This document shows positions 44,122 through 53,488 of a stretch of DNA of 64,000 nucleotides, piece after piece. Each line of letters starts with the position of its first letter. Within the stretch, counting starts at the first letter, position 1. The translations under genes were made by a program, and so were the position numbers. Source of the stretch: Arthrobacter sp. ISL-48. Its GTDB lineage: Bacteria > Actinomycetota > Actinomycetes > Actinomycetales > Micrococcaceae. The notes under the pieces were generated by a model. The model was not told where the DNA came from. It searched no databases and saw only the letters and a program-made list of their open reading frames with translations. Location of the stretch: positions 1-64,000 of the forward strand of contig NZ_JAGGPL010000004.1 of NCBI RefSeq assembly GCF_018613805.1, given 5' to 3'.

Positions 44122-44175
44122 AACTGTGGCGGGTATGAGACTGGATTCAACATCTAGAAGCTGAAGGAGTGGGAA

Positions 44176-44604
44176 ATGATGTTGATGCGTACGGACCCGT
44201 TCCGTGAGCTGGACCGGCTCGCGCAGCAGGTTTTTGGAACAGCCGCCCGGCCGGCTGCCATGCCGATGGACGCCTGGCAGGAGGATGGCACATTCGTGGT
44301 GGCCTTTGACCTTCCGGGTGTCAAGCTCGACTCCGTGGACCTCAATGTTGAGCGCAACGTCCTGACAGTCCGGGCGGAACGCAAGGACCCTACCCAGCCC
44401 AATGTTGAGCTGGTGGCCTCAGAGCGTCCACGCGGCGTCTTCAGCCGCCAGCTGATCCTGGGCGACACATTGGATACGGACAACATCAAGGCCAGCTACG
44501 ACCAGGGCGTCCTGACACTTCGGATCCCGGTGGCGGAACAGGCCAAGCCACGCAAGATCGAAATCGAAATGAAGCAAGGCCAGCAGCACGAGATCTCAAC
44601 CTAG
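44176..44604 (+). CDS. Hsp20 small heat-shock protein
   Basis: 142-aa alpha-crystallin-type chaperone. It starts [20 protein letters not shown]; the core domain has [20 protein letters not shown] and ends [20 protein letters not shown], with the IPV motif for oligomer contact. It holds unfolded proteins in the cytoplasm. GAAGGAG lies upstream of the ATG. A J-domain gene follows after about 75 bases, giving a small heat-shock operon. Confidence 0.93.
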   Translation: MMLMRTDPFRELDRLAQQVFGTAARPAAMPMDAWQEDGTFVVAFDLPGVKLDSVDLNVERNVLTVRAERKDPTQPNVELVASERPRGVFSRQLILGDTLDTDNIKASYDQGVLTLRIPVAEQAKPRKIEIEMKQGQQHEIST

Positions 44605-44679
44605 GCCGATCGGTCCGGGCGCAGGCTGTGCAGTGCGCTGCCTGCGCCCGTTGCCGTCCGGTGATTGAAGGGCGCCGGT

Positions 44680-45048
44680 ATGGACAGCTTCCCGGACTAC
44701 TACACCGCGCTGGGTGTTGCACCTGCTGCCACCCAGCAGGAGATCTCGCGTGCCTACCGGGCGCTGATGCGCACCCACCACCCCGACGTCGACGGCGGCG
44801 CTGCAGCGGGCGGTGCGCCCGCAGATCAGGCGCTCCAGGACGCCGAACTGTTGAAGATCATGCAGGCCTTCGCCGTGCTTCGGGATCCCCAACAGCGGGC
44901 AGCCTACGATCACAGCATCTCGGGCCGGATACCGGACGGTGCCGCTCCGCAGAACATACCGGTCCGAAAGGTTCGCAGACCTGCAGGACCAGCCCGCCAC
45001 ACCATCCGGATCACCCCAGTGCGCTGGGAAAGCGGGCCATGGGCGTGA
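44680..45048 (+). CDS. J-domain protein
   Basis: 122 aa from ATG 44680, GAAGGG upstream. The J domain fills residues 5-80 (DYYTALGVAPAATQQEISRA) with HPD in MRTHHPDVDG. There is no zinc finger or long client-binding domain, so a co-chaperone that calls DnaK to a specific place. The tail (VRKVRRPAGPARHTIRITPV) is basic. It follows hsp20 and is probably co-induced. Confidence 0.9.
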   Translation: MDSFPDYYTALGVAPAATQQEISRAYRALMRTHHPDVDGGAAAGGAPADQALQDAELLKIMQAFAVLRDPQQRAAYDHSISGRIPDGAAPQNIPVRKVRRPAGPARHTIRITPVRWESGPWA

Positions 45049-45097
45049 TGCGGGCACCAGTTGAGGCAGTCAGAACCGCGAGGAGGCGGACAAAACC

Positions 45098-45475
45098 ATG
45101 GGCGATTGGCGTCGCTACGATTCCCACCTGATTCCGGCATTCCATGAGCGCTTCGAAGAGCGTTGGGGAAAAGGAACTGCCCCGTTCCTGGATCCGGAAG
45201 CCTACGAGGAGCCGGTTCCCCGAGCCCAGTGGATCAACCCCACCACCGGCGCAGCGCTCGCAGTGGTTCCGGTGTGGACGGCCGAAGAGCGGCAGCAGCG
45301 CTCGTTTGGAGTGTTCTATCTCCCTCCTGCTGGCGACATCTGGGTGCTCCGGCCGGGCTACACCGGCTATCTCGAGCCGGCGGAAGGCGACACCGAACAC
45401 CTGGTGACGCTCCGAAACGATGCATTCCGGAAGGCTGTGGCGCACGCCAAGGACTTCCTGTTCGGCTCACAGTGA
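45098..45475 (+). CDS. Hypothetical protein
   Basis: 125-aa soluble protein (MGDWRRYDSHLIPAFHERFE, TGYLEPAEGDTEHLVTLRND). GGAGG precedes the ATG at 12 nt. No named domain recognised. It lies 49 bases after the J-domain gene and may be the third gene of the heat-shock unit. Confidence 0.68.
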   Translation: MGDWRRYDSHLIPAFHERFEERWGKGTAPFLDPEAYEEPVPRAQWINPTTGAALAVVPVWTAEERQQRSFGVFYLPPAGDIWVLRPGYTGYLEPAEGDTEHLVTLRNDAFRKAVAHAKDFLFGSQ

Positions 45476-45682
45476 CTCTTCTTGGCTTCCTTCACGGAGC
45501 CGCGCAAAGAGTGTCCCGGATACCGGTTTAGGGCCCTGAATTTCCCCTCGTCTGCAGCCCCGCCGTGTGCCATTCTGGGACGTACCCGTGCGACGGGGAA
45601 TCATGCGAGGATATGGTCCGGACATCGCGTGGTTGAAGGACCCCGCGGCCAACATTCTCTCCGTCGTAAGGGCTGATTTCAG

Positions 45683-47230
45683 ATGCATATCACCGCCAAG
45701 GACCTGGCCGCACTCCTCCCGCCGGACTTCACGCTGGGCGTGGCTTCGGCGGCATTCCAGATCGAGGGCGCACTCAATGAAGATGGCCGCGGTCGGGCCG
45801 GTTGGGACGTCTTCTCGGCCAAGCCCGGGGCAATCGTAGGCGGCCACAGCCCGGCCGTGGCATGCGACCACTACCACCGGATGCCCGATGACGTGGCCCT
45901 CATGAAGCAGCTGGGCGTGGATTCCTATCGGTTCTCCCTGTCCTGGCCCCGGATCCAGCCCAACGGCAGCGGGCCGGTAAACCCTGCGGGACTGGACTTT
46001 TATGACCGCCTCCTGGACGAGCTGCTGGCCAACGGAATCTCCCCGATGGTGACCATCTACCACTGGGACACCCCACTGGCACTCGACGACGCCGGCGGCT
46101 GGCTCAACCGGGACACCGCCTACCGCCTCGGTGAGTTCGCCGCCATCGCCGCCGCCGCCTACGGCGACCGTGTGGCCCGGTGGGTGACCATCAACGAGCC
46201 CGCCACCGTCACCACTAATGGCTACACTCTGGGCCTGCACTCGCCCGGAGAAGCACTGATGCTCAAGGCATTTCCCACCGTGCATCACCAGCTGCTGGGG
46301 CACGGCCTCGCCGTCCAGGCATTGCGGGCGGCCGGGGTCCCGGCCGAGATCGGCATGACGAACGTGTATTCGCCGATGGTTCCGAAGTCGATCAACCCCC
46401 TGGACAAGTTGAGCGCAGGAGTTATGGACCTCGCGCAGAACCGGCTCTATGCGGATCCCGTGCTCACTGGAAAATACCCTGACCTCATCCGGGCCGCACG
46501 TTTCTTTAGCTCCTTTGACCACCCGGACGAGGACATGGAGATCATCTCCCAGCCGCTGGACTTCTACGGTCTCAACTACTACATGCCCACCAAGGTGGCG
46601 GTGGGGGCCGGTGATGGTGCCATTCCAGCCGGGATGGCGGAAGCCATGGGAGACGATCTGACGTCCGCGTCCGGCGGGGGGACGCCATTCCACGTTGAAT
46701 CCTGGCCTGAAGCGGACATCACGGCCTACGGCTGGCCCGTCAAGCCGGAGTACATAGGCGTTGCGCTGAAGGAAATGGCCGAGCGCTACCCCAACCTGCC
46801 GCCCGTCATCCTCACCGAGGGAGGGGCGAGTTTCGAGGACATCATCGTGCGGGACAAGGCGACCAACAGGACCTTCATCCCGGACGAGCGGAGGCTGAAG
46901 TATCTCTCGGACCACATCGAGGCTGCGTTGCGGGCCACGGCCCCAGGCGGCGAGGCAGAAGCGATCGACCTGCGCGGCTATTACGTGTGGTCGCTCATGG
47001 ACAACTTCGAATGGTCCGCCGGCTACAACCAGCCGTTCGGCCTGCTGCACGTGGACTTCGAGACGCTGGAGCGGACGCCAAAGGCGTCCTACTTCTGGCT
47101 TCAGGAACTCATTGAGGAACGGAACCTTTCCGCATCGGCGGTTGCCGCCGTCGCCCAGGCCATGGGGCCGGAGCCCACCGATTCGGAAGCGCCCGACGAC
47201 GACGTCCCCGCGTTGGATGCCACAGCTTAG
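45683..47230 (+). CDS. Family 1 beta-glucosidase (GH1)
   Basis: 515-aa GH1 enzyme without signal peptide. FTLGVASAAFQIEGALNEDG opens the barrel; RYSFSLSWPRIQPNG-type motif is present; acid/base Glu is in WVTINEPATV; nucleophile Glu is in VILTEGGASF, a variant of the usual TENG. YYVWSLMDNFEWSAGYNQPF gives the substrate pocket. It hydrolyses beta-glucosides such as cellobiose in the cytoplasm. The last 35 residues are an acidic, disordered extension. A single gene with a 200-base upstream region. Confidence 0.93.
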   Translation: MHITAKDLAALLPPDFTLGVASAAFQIEGALNEDGRGRAGWDVFSAKPGAIVGGHSPAVACDHYHRMPDDVALMKQLGVDSYRFSLSWPRIQPNGSGPVNPAGLDFYDRLLDELLANGISPMVTIYHWDTPLALDDAGGWLNRDTAYRLGEFAAIAAAAYGDRVARWVTINEPATVTTNGYTLGLHSPGEALMLKAFPTVHHQLLGHGLAVQALRAAGVPAEIGMTNVYSPMVPKSINPLDKLSAGVMDLAQNRLYADPVLTGKYPDLIRAARFFSSFDHPDEDMEIISQPLDFYGLNYYMPTKVAVGAGDGAIPAGMAEAMGDDLTSASGGGTPFHVESWPEADITAYGWPVKPEYIGVALKEMAERYPNLPPVILTEGGASFEDIIVRDKATNRTFIPDERRLKYLSDHIEAALRATAPGGEAEAIDLRGYYVWSLMDNFEWSAGYNQPFGLLHVDFETLERTPKASYFWLQELIEERNLSASAVAAVAQAMGPEPTDSEAPDDDVPALDATA

Positions 47231-47231
47231 T

Positions 47232-47253
47232 CTGCCTGCGGTACTTCAGGCAG
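47232..47253. terminator. Small hairpin between convergent genes
   Basis: CTGCCTG (47232-47238), 8-base loop, CAGGCAG (47247-47253). It lies right after the GH1 stop. Confidence 0.55.
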
Positions 47254-47272
47254 GGCTTCGAAGGCGACGGTG

Positions 47273-48391
47273 CTACAGCAGGTCAAGGCTGGTGAGCTGC
47301 TTCGCCATTCCCGCACCGTCCGGCGAATAGATCCAGGGCACCACCGAGGCGCTGTGGTCACCGTCTTCGGAGTGGCCGCCGGCGAATACTGATTCGCTGA
47401 TGGAAAGCTGGCGGATGGCGATGGCAGCCACCTTGGCCGCATGCTCCTGGGCGAAGCCCGAATAGATTTGCTCATCGTGTTGGCCGTTGTCGCCGATCAG
47501 GAGCCAGCGCATGTCCGGGAATTCTTTGGCGAGGCGTTCCAGGTTGCGGTGCTTGTGTTCCTGGCCGCTGCGGAACCAGCGGTCCTGCGTCAGGCCCCAG
47601 TCCGTGAGCAGCAGGGTCCCGGCCGGGTACATGTTGCGGCTCAGGAACCGTGCCAGCGTTGGGGCCGCGTTCCAAGGGCCGGTGGACAGGTAGATCACCG
47701 GGGCGTCCGGGTGTTCAATGGTCAGCCGGTCCAGCAGGACGGCCATCCCCGGGGTGGCCATCCGGGCGCGTTCGCTCAGCACAAAGGTGTTCCACAGTGC
47801 CAGGAACGGGCGGGGCAGGGCGGTGACCATCACCGTATCGTCAATGTCGGAGACGATGCCAAACTTCACGTCCGGGGCTACCACCCGGATGAGGGCCTCG
47901 GCCGGCTCGGTCCCTTCCGCCTGCAGTACTGCGGTGTGCCAGCCGGGGGAGAGCTGGACATCCACTACGGTGTCGATGAGACCGCCCCGGTCGGCCTTGA
48001 CCCGGGTCACGACGTCTCCGATGGTGATTTCCACGTCCGTGAACTGCACCGGAACACTCGTAAACGCGCGCCAGCCGCGAACGTTTTGCGTACCGTTTCG
48101 GGCTGCGTGTTCCGCATGGCTGCCGGGAGCAGGTTTCCGGGTCAGCAGGACGCGGCCCAGCACCCGGACCCAGCCCGTGGATCCGTAGCCCTGGTAGGCG
48201 ATGGTCTGGGGAACGAAGTTCCAGCGCCTGGCCAGTTGAATGCGGGCACCGTTCACGCCGTCGGAAAGCCGGTGCGCCAGCCGGAAAATCTGGTTGCCTG
48301 ACAGCGTTGTGCTGCCCACTGTGCCCTCTGGTGAGGCGTGCGGTGCGTTCTGCGCTGTGTTGTCCGATGAGTTCTGCGGAGCCCTGTCCAT
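47273..48391 (-). CDS. App1-like phosphatase (DUF2183)
   Basis: 372 aa from ATG 48391. The App1 catalytic domain holds the HAD-like DxDxT motif in GIVSDIDDTVMVTALPRPFL, with VIYLSTGPWNAAPTLARFLS and LLIGDNGQHDEQIYSGFAQE. The N-terminal 180 residues form an accessory domain (VRVLGRVLLTRKPAPGSHAE, FTDVEITIGDVVTRVKADRG). In yeast, App1 dephosphorylates phosphatidate; the bacterial substrate is unknown. Upstream in-frame extension to 48685 would overlap the DUF72 gene and is not used. Confidence 0.88.
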   Translation of the reverse strand: MDRAPQNSSDNTAQNAPHASPEGTVGSTTLSGNQIFRLAHRLSDGVNGARIQLARRWNFVPQTIAYQGYGSTGWVRVLGRVLLTRKPAPGSHAEHAARNGTQNVRGWRAFTSVPVQFTDVEITIGDVVTRVKADRGGLIDTVVDVQLSPGWHTAVLQAEGTEPAEALIRVVAPDVKFGIVSDIDDTVMVTALPRPFLALWNTFVLSERARMATPGMAVLLDRLTIEHPDAPVIYLSTGPWNAAPTLARFLSRNMYPAGTLLLTDWGLTQDRWFRSGQEHKHRNLERLAKEFPDMRWLLIGDNGQHDEQIYSGFAQEHAAKVAAIAIRQLSISESVFAGGHSEDGDHSASVVPWIYSPDGAGMAKQLTSLDLL

Positions 48392-48482
48392 TCCCCCACT
48401 CTGCCACAGTGGCAGCCCCTGTGCGGAGGCCAGGTTGTGGGAGGTCAGGAAGGTCCGGCGGGGCGCGCCCTCCTCAGTGGTT

Positions 48483-49214
48483 TCAACCCTCGCCGAGGAA
48501 GCTGCGGAGGGTTTCGGCGTTCCGGACGGCATTCCCGCCGCCGTCGTTGTTGAAGTACACGAACACATCCTGGCCGTGGCCGGACCACTCGCGGATGCGG
48601 TCACTCCACCAGTGCAGGTCCGCGTCCGAATATGATCCGCCGTACAGGTGCTGATGATCCGGGCCGTGCAGCCGCACGTAGGCAAACGGAGCGGTCGTCC
48701 GCAGAATGCAGGGGAGGTTCGCTCCGCTCATGATGCAGTAGGCGGCCTGGTGGCGCTCCAGCAGTCCGAACACGTCCTGGTGCTCCCAGCTCGGATGCCG
48801 GAATTCAACGGCCACGCGGATCCACGAGGGCACAGCGGAGAGGAAATAATCCAGCCTGGCGTCGTCCCGTTCCATCTGGGGCGGCAGCTGGACCAGCAGG
48901 ACGGCGCGTTTATCGCCCAGCTCATGCCAGCAGCGGGCAATGCGCTCCAGCCAGACTTCCGGTGCGTACAGCTTCTTGCCGTGTGTCAGCCCGCGTGGGG
49001 CTTTGACTGACATCATGAAACCGGAGGGGAGCCGGTGGCGCCAGCTGGCGAACGACGTGTCCTTTGGCCAGCGGTAGAAGCTTGCATTCAGTTCAACAGT
49101 GCCGAACCTGGATACATAGTGCTGCAGCCTGTCCCTGGCCGGAAGCCCGGGCGGATACAGCACGTTCTCCCAGTGGTCATAGCTCCAGCCTGAGGTGCCG
49201 ATGTGGATGCCCAA
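48483..49214 (-). CDS. DUF72 domain protein
   Basis: 243-aa TIM-barrel-like protein (YecE family): IGTSGWSYDHWENVLYPPGL, FGTVELNASFYRWPKDTSFA, VAVEFRHPSWEHQDVFGLLE and YVRLHGPDHQHLYGGSYSDA. A metal-dependent nuclease or sugar-phosphate role has been proposed for the family but none is proven. The start is TTG 49214, one base after the GAF-ANTAR stop, so the genes are coupled. It ends 91 bases before App1 on the same strand. Confidence 0.9.
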   Translation of the reverse strand: MGIHIGTSGWSYDHWENVLYPPGLPARDRLQHYVSRFGTVELNASFYRWPKDTSFASWRHRLPSGFMMSVKAPRGLTHGKKLYAPEVWLERIARCWHELGDKRAVLLVQLPPQMERDDARLDYFLSAVPSWIRVAVEFRHPSWEHQDVFGLLERHQAAYCIMSGANLPCILRTTAPFAYVRLHGPDHQHLYGGSYSDADLHWWSDRIREWSGHGQDVFVYFNNDGGGNAVRNAETLRSFLGEG

Positions 49215-49215
49215 G

Positions 49216-49950
49216 TCAGCTGAAGTGGGTCCTCAGCGGGCCGCCGCCCGCCGATTCCACAATGGCGGCTGCAACTTCCCTGAGTTTCACGTTCCGGGTG
49301 CTTGACGCAGACTTGATGAGCTCGATGGCCTCATCCTGGCTGCAACGGCTTTGAGCAATGAGGATGCCCACGGCGGTGTCAATCACGGTGCGGGAATCCA
49401 GTGCTGCCTTGAGGTTGTTTGCGGCATCTGAGTGCTGGGCGATGCGTACGGCCAGGCTTAGTCCTTTGGATGCCCGAGCAACGTAGCCGACTGCATGCTC
49501 CACTGCATTGGCATCGAAGGCTTGCGGGCGGTCCGAATAGAGGTTGAGTCCTGCCCGGGCGTCATCGCCGGACAGCTCAAACGGGACCGCCAGCACGGAC
49601 CGGATGCCGTGCTCCAGCACCGTTGCCGAGTAGTCTGGCCAGAGGGTCTCTGTCCTGAAGTCCGGGATATGCACCAGCACCCCTTGCCGGGCGCAGCGGA
49701 GGCAGGGTCCGTCTCCGTAATTATATTGGATCTCGTCCAGCTGGCGCGCCCGTTCGCTGCTGCTGGCCACGGTGGCCGCCGTGCGGTGCCGCAGCAGCGT
49801 GATGCCACAGAGCACTTCGCCACGCGGCCCGGACAGGTTTTCGGCGGTAAAGCGGGCAAGCTCGTTGAGGAAGTCCTCTACGTCCTGGGTGTCAAGGATG
49901 AGGTCCTGGACCCTCTCCATGATGGACGCCGTGTGTGAAGCTTGTTCCAT
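49216..49950 (-). CDS. GAF and ANTAR domain-containing regulator
   Basis: 244-aa regulator. GAF at about residues 25-170 (GEVLCGITLLRHRTAATVAS, GDGPCLRCARQGVLVHIPDF, GIRSVLAVPFELSGDDARAG). ANTAR at about 185-240 (SRTVIDTAVGILIAQSRCSQ, then DEAIELIKSASSTRNVKLRE). GGAGG precedes ATG 49950. A Cys pair in PCLRC may serve as a redox sensor. It is followed immediately by the DUF72 gene. Confidence 0.9.
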   Translation of the reverse strand: MEQASHTASIMERVQDLILDTQDVEDFLNELARFTAENLSGPRGEVLCGITLLRHRTAATVASSSERARQLDEIQYNYGDGPCLRCARQGVLVHIPDFRTETLWPDYSATVLEHGIRSVLAVPFELSGDDARAGLNLYSDRPQAFDANAVEHAVGYVARASKGLSLAVRIAQHSDAANNLKAALDSRTVIDTAVGILIAQSRCSQDEAIELIKSASSTRNVKLREVAAAIVESAGGGPLRTHFS

Positions 49951-50109
49951 GCGTGCCTCCGGTCTTACTGCACAGGCACCAAACGCGGACCTGAGGTCTT
50001 GCTTGGCAGACGGCCAGTGCCAGTATGTTCCGGCAGCTGCATCACCGTCATTTCAGGCTACACCTCTTTGTTCGGGTGCCTCCTCGGATCCATATGGCAG
50101 TGTTGGGGA

Positions 50110-51918
50110 ATGGCGCGAATTGAAGATTATGCGGTCGTCGGCGACCTCCACACTGCTGCGCTGGTGAGCACGGCTGGATCCATAGACTGGCTATGCCTTC
50201 CGCGGTTTGACTCCCCGGCCTGTTTCAATGCGCTCCTCGATACTCCGGAGACCGGGCGCTGGCTGCTGGCGCCGGAGGAAGGCGGCACCTGCACCAGACG
50301 CCGCTACGTGCCTGGAACGCTGGTCCTGGAGACGGAGTGGGAAACCCGCGAGGGGACGGTCCGGGTGATCGACTTCATGCCGCCTCGGGACGAGGTGGCG
50401 GATATCGTACGGATCGTGGAGGGTGTCAGCGGAAGCGTCAGGATGCACGGCGAGCTGGTACTGAGGTTCGACTACGGCCACATCGTTCCCTGGGTCCGCA
50501 GGGACGAGCTCGGCCTGCACGCCATTGCCGGCCCGGATGCTGCCTATTTTGTCACGAGTGCGCCCATCCACAGTGAGAGTATGCGCACCGTCAGTGATTT
50601 CACGGTCCGGGCGGGGGAACGGGTGCCCTTCGTGCTGACGTGGGCACCCAGCCATGTTGGCCGCCCGCAGAGCGTCGACGCCGATGACGTGCTGGGAAGT
50701 ACGTTGGCCTTCTGGCGCAGCTGGGCCTCCCAATGCACGTTCAAGGGCGATTATCAGGACGCAGTGATGCGCTCGCTGGTGACGTTGAAGGCTTTGACCT
50801 ACGCGCCCACCGGCGGAATTGTGGCGGCGGTAACGACATCGCTCCCCGAACAGCTGGGCGGGCCCCGAAACTGGGACTACCGGTACTGCTGGCTGCGGGA
50901 CGCAACCATGACGCTCCAGGCGCTCCTGGCCGCCGGGTACACCGACGAGGCGGCGGCCTGGCGGGACTGGCTGCTGCGCGCCGTGGCAGGTGATCCCGCG
51001 GACCTGCAGATCATGTACGGGATCCACGGCGAGCGGAGGCTGCCGGAGATGGAACTGCCTTGGCTCGCCGGGTACGAGAATTCCGCACCCGTGCGGATCG
51101 GCAACGGCGCGGCAGAGCAGCTACAGCTTGATGTGTGGGGTGAAGTCCTTGATTGCCTGTCGTTAACACGCAACTCCCTGCTGAAGCACACAGACGAGGC
51201 CTGGGACGTGCAGGTTGCGCTGATGCAGCACCTGGAAACCATTTGGGACCAGCCGGACAACGGTCTTTGGGAAATGCGGGGACCTCGCCGGCATTTTACG
51301 CACTCCAAAGTCATGGCTTGGGTTGCCGCCGACCGGATGGTGAAGGGAGTGCGCGACTCAGGACTGCCGGGACCGGTTGAACGGTGGGAGGCACTCCGGG
51401 AAACGATCCACCGTGACGTGATGGCCAACGGTTTTGACGCCGGCCGCAATACCTTTGTGCAGGCGTATGGGCGTCCGGAGTTGGATGCCAGCCTCCTGCT
51501 CATTCCCCGGGTCGGATTCCTGCCCCCGGACGATCCGAGGGTCGTGGGGACCATCGACGCGATCCAGCGAGAGCTGACCGAAGACGGTTTTGTTCTGCGC
51601 TACCGTCCCGCCGAGAGCGACGACGGGCTCCCGGGCGAGGAGGGCGTTTTCCTGGCGTGTTCCTTCTGGATGGTGGAGGCCCTCCTGGGTGCGGGCCGCC
51701 GTCGGGAATCAACCGAACTCTTCGAACGCCTGCTGGAATTGCGCAACGATGTGGGCCTGCTCAGCGAGGAATGGGCAGTCAGGGCTGGCCGCCAGCTCGG
51801 GAATACACCACAGGCGTTCAGCCATTTCGGGCTTGTGACAAGCGCTTTGGAGCTTCATCAGGATATGGTGCGCCGGAGCGATACGCCCATCCGTCCGGAG
51901 ACGGAAAAGGTCACGTAG
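50110..51918 (+). CDS. GH15-family glucan glucohydrolase
   Basis: 602-aa protein of the glucoamylase/trehalase family (GH15). N-terminal beta-sandwich (IEDYAVVGDLHTAALVSTAG, SIDWLCLPRFDSPACFNALL) followed by an (alpha/alpha)6 barrel: GPRNWDYRYCWLRDATMTLQ, IHGERRLPEMELPWLAGYEN, and VFLACSFWMVEALLGAGRR. The Glu in DVWGEVLD and that of the LPGEEG segment are the catalytic pair expected for the family. No signal peptide. In Actinobacteria such enzymes can be trehalases or alpha-glucan hydrolases. Two ATPs of the family exist in many Arthrobacter genomes. Start ATG 50110 fits the family opening. Confidence 0.9.
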   Translation: MARIEDYAVVGDLHTAALVSTAGSIDWLCLPRFDSPACFNALLDTPETGRWLLAPEEGGTCTRRRYVPGTLVLETEWETREGTVRVIDFMPPRDEVADIVRIVEGVSGSVRMHGELVLRFDYGHIVPWVRRDELGLHAIAGPDAAYFVTSAPIHSESMRTVSDFTVRAGERVPFVLTWAPSHVGRPQSVDADDVLGSTLAFWRSWASQCTFKGDYQDAVMRSLVTLKALTYAPTGGIVAAVTTSLPEQLGGPRNWDYRYCWLRDATMTLQALLAAGYTDEAAAWRDWLLRAVAGDPADLQIMYGIHGERRLPEMELPWLAGYENSAPVRIGNGAAEQLQLDVWGEVLDCLSLTRNSLLKHTDEAWDVQVALMQHLETIWDQPDNGLWEMRGPRRHFTHSKVMAWVAADRMVKGVRDSGLPGPVERWEALRETIHRDVMANGFDAGRNTFVQAYGRPELDASLLLIPRVGFLPPDDPRVVGTIDAIQRELTEDGFVLRYRPAESDDGLPGEEGVFLACSFWMVEALLGAGRRRESTELFERLLELRNDVGLLSEEWAVRAGRQLGNTPQAFSHFGLVTSALELHQDMVRRSDTPIRPETEKVT

Positions 51919-51958
51919 AGCTTGCAGGGGGATGAAGGACTTCTCCTTGGCCGAATAG

Positions 51959-51972
51959 GTAAGTATACTTAC
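51959..51972. promoter_or_regulatory. Perfect palindrome GTAAGTATACTTAC
   Basis: 14-base perfect palindrome between the GH15 stop and the DUF1508 start. Its AT-rich core in high-GC DNA suggests an operator or promoter for the DUF1508-HAD pair. Confidence 0.5.
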
Positions 51973-52033
51973 TAACACTTCATGAGCGCTCCCTAACAAG
52001 CACAGCGCCGTGACTTACGGAGGAGTGGTTGCA

Positions 52034-52327
52034 ATGGCCGGATATTTCGAACTGGTAGATGCGCCCGATGGTGGCTACAGGGTCAGGATGCTGGACGGAT
52101 CAGGAAGCCTGATGGCCATTTCGGTGACATTTCCCACCAAGCGTGCCGCTGTAGCCGGCGTGGCCATGGCCCGGGAGATCGCAGGGACAGGCCTGATCCG
52201 TGACCGCAGCCACGACGGGGCCGGATCCGTGATCCGGGAGCGCGTACGTGCTGTACCGTCCGCCAAAGAGGACGCCAGCCCGCGCAGCAAGAAAATGTCA
52301 GGAACCAGGCGGGCTGCGGTCAGTTGA
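52034..52327 (+). CDS. DUF1508 (YegP-like) protein
   Basis: 97 aa from ATG 52034, GGAGGAG 8 nt upstream. FELVDAPDGGYRVRMLDGSG with FPTKRAAVAGVAMAREIAG is the DUF1508 pattern. The tail is basic (SPRSKKMSGTRRAAVS). The family is small and of unknown function. Its stop overlaps the ATG of the HAD gene (TGATG). Confidence 0.82.
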   Translation: MAGYFELVDAPDGGYRVRMLDGSGSLMAISVTFPTKRAAVAGVAMAREIAGTGLIRDRSHDGAGSVIRERVRAVPSAKEDASPRSKKMSGTRRAAVS

Positions 52328-53046
52328 TGGCGTCCCGTGGCGACGGCCAGGCGGGCACCTGGCGGCGGCGTGGCGTCCTTTTCGACGTTGACGGAACATT
52401 GGTGGATTCGGCCTACCTCCACACTGTTGCGTGGTGGCAGGCGTTCCGCCAGCAGGGGCATGATGTGCCCATGGCCTCCATCCACCACTTCGTCGGGATG
52501 GGTGGGGACCGGCTGGTGGACAGCCTCCTTCCCGCGAGCCGGGACAAGGCTGCCGACCGCGAAATCCTTGCCAGCCATGCCGCGCTCTTCGCCGCGAGTT
52601 GGCCTTCGCTGCGTCCATTTGACGGGTCCAAGGATCTTCTGGCGCAGTGCCACGCGGGCGGGCTCGCTGTTGCGCTCGCCTCGTCCGCACGCAAACAGGA
52701 TCTGGAAGCCACCAGGAAGGCCCTGGGTTCGGACGCCTTTATCCACGCAGCAACAAGTGCCAATGATGCGAAGGACAGTAAGCCTGCGCCGGACATCCTG
52801 GTTGCCGCCCTGGACGCCGTCGGCCTTGACGCTTCCAATGCCGTCTACGTCGGCGACGCCGTGTGGGACATGCAGGCAGCAGCGGCACTAGGCATTCCGG
52901 CGGTGGGAGTCAGTTGCGGCGGCACCAGCGCCGCCGAACTGACCGATGCCGGCGCCGTCGAAGTCTACGACGGGCCGCGGCATCTCCTGGCAAACCTGCA
53001 CGCCGGTGCCATTGGCCGGTTGCTTGCGCTGGAGTCACGGACCTGA
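52327..53046 (+). CDS. HAD-family sugar-phosphatase-like hydrolase
   Basis: 239-aa HAD enzyme: nucleophile motif GVLFDVDGTLVDSAYLH, motif II VALASSARK, motif III KPAPDILVAAL, motif IV YVGDAVWDMQAAAALGIPAV. A cap of C1 type with FVGMGGDRLVDSLLP matches beta-phosphoglucomutase/phosphoglycolate phosphatase relatives. It dephosphorylates a small metabolite. It is translationally coupled to DUF1508. Confidence 0.9.
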   Translation: MASRGDGQAGTWRRRGVLFDVDGTLVDSAYLHTVAWWQAFRQQGHDVPMASIHHFVGMGGDRLVDSLLPASRDKAADREILASHAALFAASWPSLRPFDGSKDLLAQCHAGGLAVALASSARKQDLEATRKALGSDAFIHAATSANDAKDSKPAPDILVAALDAVGLDASNAVYVGDAVWDMQAAAALGIPAVGVSCGGTSAAELTDAGAVEVYDGPRHLLANLHAGAIGRLLALESRT

Positions 53047-53062
53047 CTGCGCTGGACCTGGC

Positions 53063-53320
53063 TCACTGCACTGGACCCGGCTCACCTACGCTTTCCGCCA
53101 CGCTTTCATCCGCTGCTGCGGGCTTCGCCCAGGACACGGCGACCTTGACTGAACCGTCGTCGTCCCGTTCCACGTCGCTGACCACCTCGTAAGCGGTTGC
53201 ACCCATGGCCAGAATCTTCGCACGGTAGGTGGTGAGCAGTTCCTCCAGGCTGGCTTCCGTCCACTCGCCCGGGCGCATCCGGGTGGAAATCTCAACAGGT
53301 TCAGGCTGGTAGAGCGTCAT
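53063..53320 (-). CDS. Small hypothetical protein
   Basis: 85 aa (MTLYQPEPVEISTRMRPGEW, LAMGATAYEVVSDVERDDDG). AGGA precedes the ATG. It appears as one alpha/beta unit and an acidic tail. No family known to me. Confidence 0.65.
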   Translation of the reverse strand: MTLYQPEPVEISTRMRPGEWTEASLEELLTTYRAKILAMGATAYEVVSDVERDDDGSVKVAVSWAKPAAADESVAESVGEPGPVQ

Positions 53321-53488
53321 GACATGTCCTTTCTCGCTCTTAGGGTTGCTAAAAATAGGTCCCTTCCTACGCTAGGAGCGTTGGCGCATGACCACAAGCA
53401 ATGTCATAAGTTTGCTTACTTTTTTCCTGCTGAACGGCTAGCGTCGAATCACGGGGGTGACTCGTCCGGAGCGCACAGGAGGCAGATC

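Noticed and set aside
45467..47050. 527-codon open frame on the minus strand
   Set aside because: Antisense to the GH1 gene and without protein-like motifs.
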